Shown here piece by piece: positions 16,974-26,093 of a DNA stretch of 64,000 nucleotides. The notes under the pieces are model-generated. The model worked only from the letters and a program-made list of their open reading frames with translations. It was not told where the DNA came from and did no database searches. Within the stretch, counting starts at the first letter, position 1, and the number at the start of each line of letters is the position of its first letter. Both the position numbers and the translations under genes were made by a program. The DNA is from Niabella agricola (lineage in GTDB: Bacteria; Bacteroidota; Bacteroidia; Chitinophagales; Chitinophagaceae), in contig NZ_JAJHIZ010000003.1 of the NCBI RefSeq assembly GCF_021538615.1, positions 124,001 through 188,000 on the forward strand, given 5' to 3'.

Positions 16974-17153
16974 ACCTCCAAGTATGACCTGTTACAAAAT
17001 CACAAAGACTATACCAGCAGCCTTTCTGGCACTGCATTACCGACACTGTTTGGCGCAATAGTTGAGCTCAGATAAAATGCTTTATTCTGGAGAACAGCTA
17101 CACGGGAACGGCCATTAATACACCATTTTGTAAACCGATAAAAAACAGATGTT

Positions 17154-17615
17154 ATGAATTATCAGGACCACAGCATGTTGTTAAACGATTTGATCCGTAT
17201 CAACAATGACCGCATTGCAGGATACGAAAAAATAACCAGCGAATTGAGGGAAGGGTACGATAGCGATCTCAAAATCCTTTTTAGCAAAATGATCCTCAAC
17301 AGTAATGATCTGAATGCCGATCTTTCAAAAATGGTTAGCTTCCTGGGAGGCGAGCCGGCAACCGGCACCACGGGTTCAGGCAAGCTGTACCGGCTTTGGC
17401 TGGACATAAAATCTGCCTTCACCATTACAACCGACCGGAAGACGGCGCTGAAAAATGGTGAGCAGATTGAAGATGCGGTGCAAAGCGCCTACGATGATGC
17501 ATTAAATGAGCCCGGGCTACCGGCGGAGATCGAAACCTTGCTTTTATCGCAAAAAGCGTCCTTGCTTGAAGCACATAACCAGATCAAGGTATTGAGAGAC
17601 CTGCAGCCGGGCTAA
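17154..17615 (+). CDS. DUF2383 (PA2169-family) four-helix protein
   Basis: A 153-residue, all-helical, cytoplasmic-type protein: LLNDLIRINNDRIAGYEKI, then ILFSKMILNSNDLNADLSK, LSKMVSFLGGEPA, and C-terminal ETLLLSQKASLLEAHNQIKVLRD. This is the PA2169/DUF2383 pattern, a ferritin-like helical bundle of unknown function, often induced by stress. It is related to the second copy at 44148-44615. Start ATG at 17154 lies after an A-rich tract. Confidence 0.88.
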   Translation: MNYQDHSMLLNDLIRINNDRIAGYEKITSELREGYDSDLKILFSKMILNSNDLNADLSKMVSFLGGEPATGTTGSGKLYRLWLDIKSAFTITTDRKTALKNGEQIEDAVQSAYDDALNEPGLPAEIETLLLSQKASLLEAHNQIKVLRDLQPG

Positions 17616-17662
17616 GGAGCATCAGTTTTAGGCATTTTGCCAGGCCAATACGATACCAACGG

Positions 17663-17872
17663 TCAGGATGTTTCCTCAACCCGGAAAGAGATCTTACAGA
17701 TGACACCATACGACTCAATCCCCCCTTCATTCAGGTGCACTTTAAAATCCTTTACATATAGGGAATCCATGTTCCGGATCGTTTTTGAAACCTCATTTAC
17801 GGCATTTTGAATGGCACCTTCAAAACTCTCCGGAGAGGAGCCAATCACTTCGGTGACTTTTACAACAGGCAT
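17663..17872 (-). CDS. Dodecin family flavin-binding protein
   Basis: A 69-residue protein with the dodecin pattern: VVKVTEVIGSSPESFEGAIQNAV, then a helix, then the strand LYVKDFKVHLNEGGIESYGVICKISFRVEE. Dodecins form dodecameric shells that bind flavin (usually FMN or lumichrome) and buffer it. Length fits exactly. It faces DUF2383 tail-to-tail, 47 bases away. The 356 bases upstream to the next gene on the right (17873-18228) show no gene I trust. Confidence 0.93.
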   Translation of the reverse strand: MPVVKVTEVIGSSPESFEGAIQNAVNEVSKTIRNMDSLYVKDFKVHLNEGGIESYGVICKISFRVEETS

Positions 17873-18228
17873 AAAAATAGTTTTATTTATTCAATGTGCT
17901 ACCCTGCGTCATATGCCGGGTAATTGTAGCGGGTACTTCAGCACGCGGGGACTGTAAATGTTAAAACATATCTTTGACATAGCAGCAACCGCTATCCATT
18001 TATCGGCGATGCTGCATTGCCTGAACCGATTGTTCATAACCGCTCTATTTATTACCCGAAAATAAAATGCCAGTATTGGGCTATTTCCTAAAAAATCATT
18101 CATTGCCATGCCGGGGCATCCGGGACTGAGCATAAAACGGCATTATTTTTTTATTCTTATTCCTGTCCGATGCTCCCTCAGCATCAAGGGACCTGCCCAT
18201 TTATTTAATGACCATAAAAAAAATTAAA

Positions 18229-18798
18229 ATGAAAACTATAAGTACCATATTTGTGACAGCGATGTTGCTTTTGTCCTGCGGTCAGCATCCGAAGACGCCC
18301 ATTGCCGAAGCGGATTCCACCAACCAGGTAAAGCAGGACAGTTCGGCGGGAGGCCTCACCGTAACTGCCGATAGTATTAGTGCCGCTTTTTTGGTAAGAG
18401 CTGCAGACAACACCCTGAAGGAAGGCGACCTGGCGGCACTGGCCCAACAAAAAGCCACGATTCCCACCGTAAAGGACTTTGCAGGCATGCTATCGCGGGA
18501 ACATAAAAAATTAAACGAAACCATCAAGGACCTGGCCGCAAAGAAGAATATTACCATTCCGCCCGTATCCGGCGATGAGCGCACCATGAGCCGGTTATCG
18601 GATCGCTCCGGGAGCGGTTTCGACAGGGCGTATATCAATGAAGTAATCGACGAACACAAAAGCGCTGTTTCCAGATTCGAAGACGCTGTAAAGCAGGCGC
18701 AGGACCCCGACATAAAGGCCTTTGCTGACCAAACCCTTCCGGAACTTCAGAAACACCTGGATTCTGCAAAAAGTATAAAGGAAAAATACTGGAAATAG
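18229..18798 (+). CDS. DUF4142 lipoprotein
   Basis: The ATG at 18229 gives 189 residues with a clear lipoprotein signal (TIFVTAMLLLSCG, Cys about residue 15). A start at 18208 would put seven extra charged residues in front and is less natural. The domain is DUF4142, with histidines kept in SREHKKLNE and IDEHKSAVSRFED, and the C-terminal QTLPELQKHLDSAK helix. A ferritin-like periplasmic or outer-membrane protein, stress-associated in other bacteria. The 355-base upstream gap holds only a short hairpin near 18167-18184. Confidence 0.9.
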   Translation: MKTISTIFVTAMLLLSCGQHPKTPIAEADSTNQVKQDSSAGGLTVTADSISAAFLVRAADNTLKEGDLAALAQQKATIPTVKDFAGMLSREHKKLNETIKDLAAKKNITIPPVSGDERTMSRLSDRSGSGFDRAYINEVIDEHKSAVSRFEDAVKQAQDPDIKAFADQTLPELQKHLDSAKSIKEKYWK

Positions 18799-18908
18799 CG
18801 GAAGATGCCGGATTGGGTTTTATTGAAACAGCATGCGATGGCAGTCCGGGAAAGGGCCGGTTACTTATTCCTGTAAAAGGCGTCAACAGATCTGCTCAGC
18901 CTACCGGA

Positions 18909-19088
18909 TCAGTTTTTCAGGTTTTTCCGCGCATGTTGTTTCTCCTTGCGGTTATGTGTTACATCATCGCCCTTGGATAATTGTTCCTCCCCTTCGCGGC
19001 TATCCAGTTCGTCTTTGTTCTGGCGTCGGCTGACCATCCGTCCGGGTGTCCGGTCCGGCTTGGACTGGGTTTTCTTATTTGTTTGCAT
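18909..19088 (-). CDS. Small charged protein, 59 residues
   Basis: Not recognised. An ATG at 19088 opens 59 residues: very charged, with many Lys, Arg, Glu and Gln (MQTNKKTQSKPDRTP, SREGEEQLSKGDD, then KEKQHARKNLKN) and no hydrophobic segment. Such highly charged small ORFs are common among stress proteins. It is in the same strand as the hydrolase gene beginning just left of 19995, and the hydrolase stop at 19099 is 10 bases upstream of this start, which fits an operon. I support it on composition and spacing only. Confidence 0.5.
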   Translation of the reverse strand: MQTNKKTQSKPDRTPGRMVSRRQNKDELDSREGEEQLSKGDDVTHNRKEKQHARKNLKN

Positions 19089-19098
19089 AATCGTATTT

Positions 19099-19995
19099 TT
19101 AAAAAAGTATCGGAGGGATGACCGGCGGTAGTGATTCCTGTGTGTCCTGCTGGTAAGGAATTCCGTTGATAAAGTTAACCAGGTCTTTATTCAGCCGCCC
19201 CCGGTGCGTATAGAACAACCCGTGAGGTGCATCAGCATATACGGCATATTGCACCTGCGGCAACAACTCTGTAAGCCGGTCTGAACTTGCTTCCCGGGGC
19301 ACCACTGCATCTTTATCTCCATGTACCAGCAACACGGGGAGATCCATCGCTTCAAGGTCCGGTCTGAAATCGGTGGCTGAAAAACTGGTAATACAATGAA
19401 CAGTAGCATGCATGGCCGCCCGTGCGGCCAGCCCCCGGTAATATTCCTGCAAAGGTTTATCAACCGGTTTATTCAGCAACGAAGTGCCAAAGAAATCCTT
19501 TAGAAAAGTTTCCAGGAACCCGATCCGGTCGGTTTTAATACCAGAGATCATCTCTGAAAAAACGGCGGGGTCCACACCGCTGGGATTTCCATTCGTTTTC
19601 ATCAGGAAGGGCAATACCGGGCTAATCAACACCACGCTACTGATGCGGTTGCGTCCATAGTGTTTCAGGTATCTTGCTACTTCACCACTGCCCATAGAAA
19701 AACCCACCAGTATTACCTCCCGCAGGTCCAGGTTTACAATCAGGGCATCCAGATCTGCTGCCAGGCTGTCGTAATCGTATCCGAGCCAGGGCTTGCTGCT
19801 GCTTCCAAAACCCCGCCGGTCATAGGAAATTACCCGGTTACCATTATCAACAAGATCAGACCACTGATACTCCCACATCTCTTTACTTAGCGGCCATCCG
19901 TGTATCAGCACAACCGGCTGACCGGAACCATAATCACAATAGGCGATCCCGATCAATTCCTGTTGTACCGGGTCTTTATAAGAAATGGTTTTCAT
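19099..19995 (-). CDS. Alpha/beta hydrolase (non-haem chloroperoxidase/esterase-like)
   Basis: A 298-residue alpha/beta hydrolase. Oxyanion HGWPLS follows LIHG; YDRRGFGSS precedes the nucleophile elbow GFSMGSGE (Ser near residue 98); the catalytic acid is in HGDKDAVVP and the catalytic His in DAPHGLF. The shape matches cofactor-free chloroperoxidase/esterases. C-terminal residues (PVIPPILF) go slightly beyond the fold. Substrate unknown. Its 494-base upstream gap carries an inverted repeat (20099-20136). Confidence 0.9.
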   Translation of the reverse strand: MKTISYKDPVQQELIGIAYCDYGSGQPVVLIHGWPLSKEMWEYQWSDLVDNGNRVISYDRRGFGSSSKPWLGYDYDSLAADLDALIVNLDLREVILVGFSMGSGEVARYLKHYGRNRISSVVLISPVLPFLMKTNGNPSGVDPAVFSEMISGIKTDRIGFLETFLKDFFGTSLLNKPVDKPLQEYYRGLAARAAMHATVHCITSFSATDFRPDLEAMDLPVLLVHGDKDAVVPREASSDRLTELLPQVQYAVYADAPHGLFYTHRGRLNKDLVNFINGIPYQQDTQESLPPVIPPILF

Positions 19996-20098
19996 AATGC
20001 TTTATTTTGATGATTCGCCAGGATAGCAGCTCCAAGAAATAAGCCCGAAATCTGCCTGAGGCCGGGTTGCTTTCAGAAGGGGACTGACGGGGACCAGC

Positions 20099-20136
20099 TG
20101 TGGATTTTCTTACGCATCCGGGTAAAAAAATCCACA
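20099..20136. repeat. Inverted repeat in 0.5-kb gap
   Basis: TGTGGATTTT at 20099-20108 pairs with AAAATCCACA at 20127-20136, loop 18 bases. It is about 100 bases upstream of the hydrolase start at 19995. The remaining gap 19996-20489 holds nothing I recognise as a gene. Could be an operator for the hydrolase or a leader hairpin. Confidence 0.45.
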
Positions 20137-20489
20137 CAAGCATCGCATACAAAGCCTGCGGGCATTTTTATTGATTGTTAAAAACCGGTAACAGGTGTTC
20201 ACTAAGATGTTCCGGTTATTTTTGCCTTTCATGGTTTAACGGTGCATTATTCCACAATCTGGTTCATGGCCGCTTCATGCGCCGGGTTATAAAAAAAGAA
20301 ACCACCATCACTCCGTTTGACATGAGGTGTTAAACAAAATCTGCCGGTACCACCTCGCTGCCGGCATGATGGAAAGATCACCCACCGGCGATAATGATGC
20401 GGCTTATATGATCCGTATGATATGCACGATTTGCAGGGGGAATGATCAATAACAACCGGTTACCCTATGGTTCCGAGGACCGGTAAAAA

Positions 20490-21872
20490 TCATTCCATCC
20501 CCTGAAACAACTTCAATTTATTATACAAGGTTTTCCGGTCGATTTTCAGCAACTCCGCGGCTTTTTTCTTATTAAAATTCACCTTCTGTAACACCGACAT
20601 GATCACCTGGTATTCCGCCCGGCCGGCCACTTCCTTTAGCAGATCCTGCTCCTGAACGGGCAGCGGTTCTGCTTCGCCGGTGCTCAGCTCCATATTATTA
20701 TAAGAAATGATCTCCGGCAATAACACATCTTCCTCAATAGTACCGCCGGAATTTGTGAGCAATACAGCCCGGCGTACAGCATTGCGCAATTCCCGGAGAT
20801 TACCCGGCCAGTCGTAGCGTTGAAAAGCAGCCAGCACCCGTTCCGAAAAATGCTCCACCTGTTTTTCGCTTTCCTCACAGGACTTTTTCAAGAAGAATTC
20901 CGCCAATGGCCGGATATCTTCTTTCCGGTCGCGCAGCGCCGGCAAATGAATGGCAAACTCGTTTAACCGGTGATACAGATCTTCCCGGAACCGTCCCTTT
21001 TGACAGGCCATTTTTAGCTCTTCATTGGATGCTACAATGATCCGTACATCGGCAGCGATCTCGCGGTTGCCTCCCACCCGTTTAAACTTCCGTTCCTGAA
21101 TGATCCGGAGCAGGATCGCCTGGATATCTGTAGAAAGATTGGCGATTTCATCCAGGAAAAGCGTTCCGCCATTCGCCATTTCAAAATGACCTTCTTTATC
21201 CTGCAACGCACCGGTAAATGCGCCCTTTACATGCCCAAACAATTCACTGCCCGCCAGTTCCCTGGAAAGCGTGCCACAGTCGAGGGCTACAAAGGGTTTT
21301 CCGGCGCGCTTGCTATTCTGGTGAATGGTACGTGCGATTACTTCCTTACCGGTACCGCTTTCACCATATAAAATAACACTGTAGTCCGTAGGCGCCACTA
21401 CTTTTACCTGCTGGTACAATACTGTAGTGGGCCGGGATTTGCCGATATAATAATCCTCGGCAAAGGCGCTGCTGCGGTGCATCGAAGGCTGTCCTTCTTC
21501 CCTGGATTGCTGAAACGTGGTCATCTTCTTCAGCAGTTCCAGCACTTCTTCAGGAACCAGGGGCTTGGGGATATAATCAAACACACCCAGGCGGGTGACT
21601 TCAATCGCCTGGCGGATATCTGAATAACCGGTAATGACCAACACAGCCACCTTACTGTTCAACTCCTTTAATTCCCGCACCAACTGGGCACCATCCATAT
21701 CCCCCAGCCGGTAATCCGCAATCACCGCATCAAAATGATCCGCTTTATATTTGGCAAGTCCCTTGTTGCCAGAATAAGCGGTGTCCACATCATAGCCATT
21801 TTTTAAAAGATAACGTGCCAGCAGCTGGCACAAATCAACATCATCATCAATAATAAGTAGCTTAGTGGGCAT
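20490..21872 (-). CDS. Sigma-54-dependent response regulator (NtrC/AtoC type)
   Basis: A 460-residue activator. Receiver domain residues 1-125 with phospho-acceptor Asp53 (IADYRLGD) and signature KPLVPEE. The AAA+ domain covers about 145-385: Walker A GESGTGKE, the sigma-54 contact loop GAFTGA, Walker B GGTLFLDEI and the RFREDLYHRLNEF segment. A Fis-type helix-turn-helix closes the protein (KKAAELLKIDRKTLYNKLK). It needs sigma-54 promoters; I could not find a convincing one in the window. Its likely kinase is the CHASE3 kinase at 22422-23816, reached past the separate receiver gene. Confidence 0.94.
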   Translation of the reverse strand: MPTKLLIIDDDVDLCQLLARYLLKNGYDVDTAYSGNKGLAKYKADHFDAVIADYRLGDMDGAQLVRELKELNSKVAVLVITGYSDIRQAIEVTRLGVFDYIPKPLVPEEVLELLKKMTTFQQSREEGQPSMHRSSAFAEDYYIGKSRPTTVLYQQVKVVAPTDYSVILYGESGTGKEVIARTIHQNSKRAGKPFVALDCGTLSRELAGSELFGHVKGAFTGALQDKEGHFEMANGGTLFLDEIANLSTDIQAILLRIIQERKFKRVGGNREIAADVRIIVASNEELKMACQKGRFREDLYHRLNEFAIHLPALRDRKEDIRPLAEFFLKKSCEESEKQVEHFSERVLAAFQRYDWPGNLRELRNAVRRAVLLTNSGGTIEEDVLLPEIISYNNMELSTGEAEPLPVQEQDLLKEVAGRAEYQVIMSVLQKVNFNKKKAAELLKIDRKTLYNKLKLFQGME

Positions 21873-21973
21873 ATTCTGAGGTTTTTTTTACACATCCAAT
21901 TTACAGCGCAAATCGTGCCGACTTTTACAATTCAAAAAAATTCAAATTCCATGCACCGGATTTGGCAGAATAA

Positions 21974-22447
21974 TTGCCGGTAATTGAAAAAGTGGAAAGT
22001 AATTTTTTTCCATACAATTCCGTACACCCGCCGCAAAAGCCGTCGCTAAAAACGCTGATCATTGATGACGAAGACGATATGTATTATCTTCTCCGTAATA
22101 TACTGAAACAACGAAATATTGACGCCGTATATGCCGGATCCATCCGCGACGGGTTAAGGGTTCTGAAACAGGACCCGGGCATCTCTTTGATCTTTCTCGA
22201 CAACCGCCTGCCCGACGGCCTGGGCGTGCAACACATCCGGCAATTCAAAGCCATTTCGGATGTGAATATCGTAATGATGACCGCCTATGACACCAGTTAC
22301 GATCAGAAAATGGCCATCAATAACGGCGCAGATAATTTTATCGGGAAACCCTTTACCAAACAAACCATTCTTTCCATCGTTGATCAAATTGCATCGTCGC
22401 ACAATACCGAACCGGGAGATCTTATGCCAGGTCCAGGGAAACCGTAA
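21974..22447 (+). CDS. Single-domain response regulator (REC only), no ATG start
   Basis: A 157-residue protein with one receiver domain (about 26-145): LIIDDEDD, phospho-acceptor near Asp76 in LIFLDNRLP, the TAYDTSYD Thr, and IGKPFT. The C-terminal tail is short and has no DNA-binding domain. No ATG lies before the receiver domain; a TAA stop just upstream (21971-21973) leaves TTG at 21974, or GTG a few codons later, as the start. It overlaps the kinase gene by 26 bases tail-to-tail. It may act as a phosphate sink or allosteric regulator for that system. Confidence 0.85.
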   Translation: MPVIEKVESNFFPYNSVHPPQKPSLKTLIIDDEDDMYYLLRNILKQRNIDAVYAGSIRDGLRVLKQDPGISLIFLDNRLPDGLGVQHIRQFKAISDVNIVMMTAYDTSYDQKMAINNGADNFIGKPFTKQTILSIVDQIASSHNTEPGDLMPGPGKP

Positions 22448-23816
22448 AAATAGTTCCATTCCCCTTTGCACTCTGCACGCGGATACTCCCTTTATGATTC
22501 AATACAATATTCTGCGTATTCGTAAGCCCCAGCCCGTTTCCTTTACTTTTTAAGGTAAAATACGGTTCAAAAAGGTTCTGCAGGGTATTTTCATCCATTC
22601 CGCTTCCGTTGTCGCGCACTTCCACAATGCATTTTCCATCGGCGCTCCGGGTAACCAGTTCAAGCACTCCGTCCTCCTCACGCATGGCTTCAATCGCATT
22701 TACAATGATATTCAGAAAAGCCAGTTTTATCCGCTCCTTGTCTACCATCACATCACAAAGATCCGGAGAATAATCTTTAATTACCCGTATTTTCTGCAGC
22801 AACAAGCGGTCCTTTGCCATATCCAGACTTTCATCCAGTATATCATTGATATTTTCCCGCTGCTTATCCAGCTGCATAAATTTCGTTGCATTGAGCAGGT
22901 CGGCTACCATCTGACTGATGCGTGTTGAATTCCGCTTAATGATATTAATCAGCAGTTGTCCTTCCTCATCCTGTTCGATACAGGAAAGATCGCGTAGCTG
23001 CTCCGTAGCCAGGGTGATATTGGTAAGCGGGTTGCGGACCTCATGCGCTACCACCCGCGATACCCGGCCAATGGCCGCCAGTTTTTCGATTCCTTTCAGT
23101 TCATTCAGCTCTGTATTCTTATCACTCAGTTCCTTTATATTACTTTCCAGCTCTATCCGGTATTGATTGGCAATGGTATTGGCCTTCTTTTTCTGCCGGT
23201 ACTGGCTGTTGAAGGTAATCACCGCGTATGCCACGGCAATCAGTGCCATACATAACGACAGCAGGGTCATGGCCTCCGTGCTGGTATAAAAATTATTTAG
23301 TTTCGACATCCGTTTTTTCATGAGTGCTTCTTCAACCGAGGTCATCTTTCCGATCTGCTCATAGATACTGTCTGCCTGCGCAAGCTTGGCCTGACCAACG
23401 GTAGACATACGCAGCGCGGCCGACGAATGCCGATTCAGTAAAACGGAGCTGGAAAGCTCCGAAAGCCGGCGCCTGGTCATTGAATAAAGATGGTCTTCAT
23501 TCGCCGACTGGACCGGATCCATCTGCGTAAGTTTTTTCATTTCACGATGCAGCTGTTCCAGGGCAGACCGGGCAGCGTAAAAACTGTCCAGGAAAGGAGC
23601 TTGTTTATTAATGATATATCCCCTTACATTAGATTCTGCCTCGCTCATAGCTATCTTGATGGCCCCCATCTTATTGATCAGCGTATAGTTGTTCACAATC
23701 CAGTTCTTTTCCTGCTGCAACCGGCGGTTGGTTGAAAAAATCAGGATATAGGAAACGAGGAGCAACAGGGAAGATAGGGCGTATCCAAGCCTTATTTTGT
23801 TTAAAGATAATATCAT
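22422..23816 (-). CDS. CHASE3-type sensor histidine kinase
   Basis: A 464-residue membrane kinase. One N-terminal transmembrane helix (about 8-28), then a periplasmic CHASE3-like segment with conserved SEAESNVRGYII, a second helix (about 185-205, LLSLCMALIAVAYAVI), coiled coil, and a HisKA domain with the phospho-acceptor in VVAHEVRNPL. HATPase_c has N box FLNIIVNAIEAM, then RDNGSGMDENTL and GNGLGLTN. CHASE3 domains sense unknown extracellular cues. It probably pairs with the NtrC-type activator and the separate receiver. The 491-base gap to its right (23817-24307) holds no gene I can support. Confidence 0.93.
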   Translation of the reverse strand: MILSLNKIRLGYALSSLLLLVSYILIFSTNRRLQQEKNWIVNNYTLINKMGAIKIAMSEAESNVRGYIINKQAPFLDSFYAARSALEQLHREMKKLTQMDPVQSANEDHLYSMTRRRLSELSSSVLLNRHSSAALRMSTVGQAKLAQADSIYEQIGKMTSVEEALMKKRMSKLNNFYTSTEAMTLLSLCMALIAVAYAVITFNSQYRQKKKANTIANQYRIELESNIKELSDKNTELNELKGIEKLAAIGRVSRVVAHEVRNPLTNITLATEQLRDLSCIEQDEEGQLLINIIKRNSTRISQMVADLLNATKFMQLDKQRENINDILDESLDMAKDRLLLQKIRVIKDYSPDLCDVMVDKERIKLAFLNIIVNAIEAMREEDGVLELVTRSADGKCIVEVRDNGSGMDENTLQNLFEPYFTLKSKGNGLGLTNTQNIVLNHKGSIRVQSAKGNGTIFTVSLDLA

Positions 23817-24307
23817 ACTAAAGCGATTAATATATAAGGACCGGACAACAACGCAATAAAGGAACTATTATAAGTGGCAGGCCCCGGGCCGGAAGGAATA
23901 CATATGTGCCTGTCATGTTCGTCGTTCTTACATAGTGTCATTTATCTATTCCGAGGGAATGGAATATAGAAACAGGGATCGTAAATATACAAAACTTTTT
24001 TCACTTATAGAAGGATGGGGGAAATTTTACGGATATGATCCTGCTTAACCTGCAATGCATCTGTAGCACTGCGGCCATTAACAAGACTATTGCATGAGCT
24101 CTTTGATCGCCGACCGATGAATGTGAAGCGCCTGTAATCCCTTAATTACTTCGAGGAATTAATTCCCCATTCTATTGGCTCCTGTTCTATTTCTTGCCGG
24201 TTTTAAAAAAGAAACAGAAGCTTCTTTACAGCAGAACCGGGTTATTTGCGGATGGCGGGTTATTTGTTGATATCACCAGTAATAAATAACCTGTCAAATT
24301 TTGAGTC

Positions 24308-26026
24308 ATGTATACATTAGGGATCAATGCTGCGTTTCACGACTCAGCAGCATGTATTGTAAAAGATGGAAGGCTGATTGCCGCAGCCGAAGAGGAACGG
24401 TTTACGCAGATCAAACACGGCAAACGGCCCATACCCTTCTCTGCATATGAGCTCCCCTATCATGCCATTGATTATTGTCTGCAGGCCGCCGGTATCCATA
24501 TTAATGAAGTCGACCATATGGCCTATTCCTTTGATCCCCGTTTACTGTTGAACGGATCGGCAACAAAGGATGAAATACAGTTGCCCCTGCGGTCGCCGGT
24601 GCAGGATGCCGACAACGAGCCCGTAGCCTGGGAGCCGCTGTTCCTTTCTTATATCCTCAATGCACCGGCACACCTGGTTGACGGATACCCGCATCACTTA
24701 CAGGAACGTTTTTACCAGGCCCGGGTGCGGCCCGGGCACTGGCATTTTATCGACCATCACCTGGCGCATGCGGCCAGTGCCTTTTTGCCTTCTCCGTTTC
24801 ATGAGGCGGCCATCCTAACCCTCGATGGAAGAGGTGAACAAGCCACTACCACTTTTAATGTGGGCACCGGCACAGATATACAACGGATCCGTCAGGTAAA
24901 TATGCCGCATTCGCTGGGATTGCTTTATGAGCGGGTAACCCGCCACCTCGGGTTTTTACATTCCTCGGATGAATACCGGGTAATGGCCCTGGCCTCTTTT
25001 GGAAAGCCCGTGTTTGTAAACGACTTCCGGGAAATGATCACGTTGAACAACGACGGCACTTATACCATCAGCCAGGAAGATTTTACCCGGCGCTTCGGGG
25101 CAGCCCGGCAAAGAGGCGCCCCGTTTACAAGCCATCATTTTAATATTGCACATTCCGCGCAGATAGTATTACAGGAAGCAGCGCTGGAGCTGGCCAGCTG
25201 GCTGAAAAAAGAAACCGGACAGCAACACCTTTGCCTGGCCGGAGGTGTGGCACTCAACTGTGTGCTGAACGCCTGTATCCGCGATGCCAAACTGTTTAAA
25301 GAGATCTGGATACAACCTGCTGCCGGTGACGCGGGCACCGCATTGGGCGCCGCTTTATGGGCAGATGCACAACTAAGGGGCGATGAACCGGTCCGCAACT
25401 TTAAGATGGAGCATGCCTTCTGGGGTCCCGGTTATACCGACGAGGCCATCGAAAACTTTTTGAAATGGACGAAAACACCCTATAAAAAATTAACGGATAT
25501 AGCAACCGAAACAGCCTCGCTGCTGGCACAGGGGCGCATCATCGGATGGTACCAGGGGCGCATGGAATTTGGCCCAAGAGCCCTTGGAGCACGATCCATC
25601 CTGGCTTCTCCGATCATGCCTTCCATGCAGGACCGTTTGAACGAACTGAAAGACCGGGAAGATTTCCGGCCCGTAGCACCGGTAGTACTGGAAGAAGAAG
25701 CAGCCAATTGGTTTGAAGCAGCGCATGTTTCCCCCTTTATGTTGTTTACACACCAGGTACGGCCAGAGGTCCGCAACCGGATACCTGCAGTTTGTCATGT
25801 AGACGGCTCCGCCCGGATCCAGACCATCAACCGTGAACAGCATCCCCGTTATTATGAAACCCTCCGGGCCTTTCAGTCGCTTACGGGAGTGCCCATCCTG
25901 GTGAATACTTCTTTTAACTCGCTGGGCAAGCCCATCGTTTGCACGCCAAGGGATGCGCTTGAATGTTTCTGGACCACGCCTTTCGACGACCTTATTATCG
26001 GCAATTGCCATGTTTCCAAATCCTGA
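24308..26026 (+). CDS. Carbamoyltransferase (NodU/CmcH family)
   Basis: A 572-residue NodU/CmcH-type O-carbamoyltransferase. The N-terminal Kae1-like half starts LGINAAFHDSAACIV, with the HFIDHHLAHAASAF metal-site segment and LTLDGRGE. The C-terminal half holds YQGRMEFGPRALGARSILASP and DSFNSLGKPIV-like motifs (NTSFNSLGKP). It transfers carbamoyl from carbamoyl phosphate to a sugar or natural-product hydroxyl via a carbamoyl-adenylate. It is the first gene of the rightward run, followed 67 bases later by GT2. The glycan substrate is not deducible. Confidence 0.92.
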   Translation: MYTLGINAAFHDSAACIVKDGRLIAAAEEERFTQIKHGKRPIPFSAYELPYHAIDYCLQAAGIHINEVDHMAYSFDPRLLLNGSATKDEIQLPLRSPVQDADNEPVAWEPLFLSYILNAPAHLVDGYPHHLQERFYQARVRPGHWHFIDHHLAHAASAFLPSPFHEAAILTLDGRGEQATTTFNVGTGTDIQRIRQVNMPHSLGLLYERVTRHLGFLHSSDEYRVMALASFGKPVFVNDFREMITLNNDGTYTISQEDFTRRFGAARQRGAPFTSHHFNIAHSAQIVLQEAALELASWLKKETGQQHLCLAGGVALNCVLNACIRDAKLFKEIWIQPAAGDAGTALGAALWADAQLRGDEPVRNFKMEHAFWGPGYTDEAIENFLKWTKTPYKKLTDIATETASLLAQGRIIGWYQGRMEFGPRALGARSILASPIMPSMQDRLNELKDREDFRPVAPVVLEEEAANWFEAAHVSPFMLFTHQVRPEVRNRIPAVCHVDGSARIQTINREQHPRYYETLRAFQSLTGVPILVNTSFNSLGKPIVCTPRDALECFWTTPFDDLIIGNCHVSKS

Positions 26027-26093
26027 CCGATGTGCATAACGGCGGATGCAACGTTAATGAAAAATACAGTTGATACACCTAAATACCTTTCTT

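Noticed and set aside
17909..18133. 74-codon minus frame in the gap after dodecin
   Set aside because: No start context, no family, composition like noncoding.
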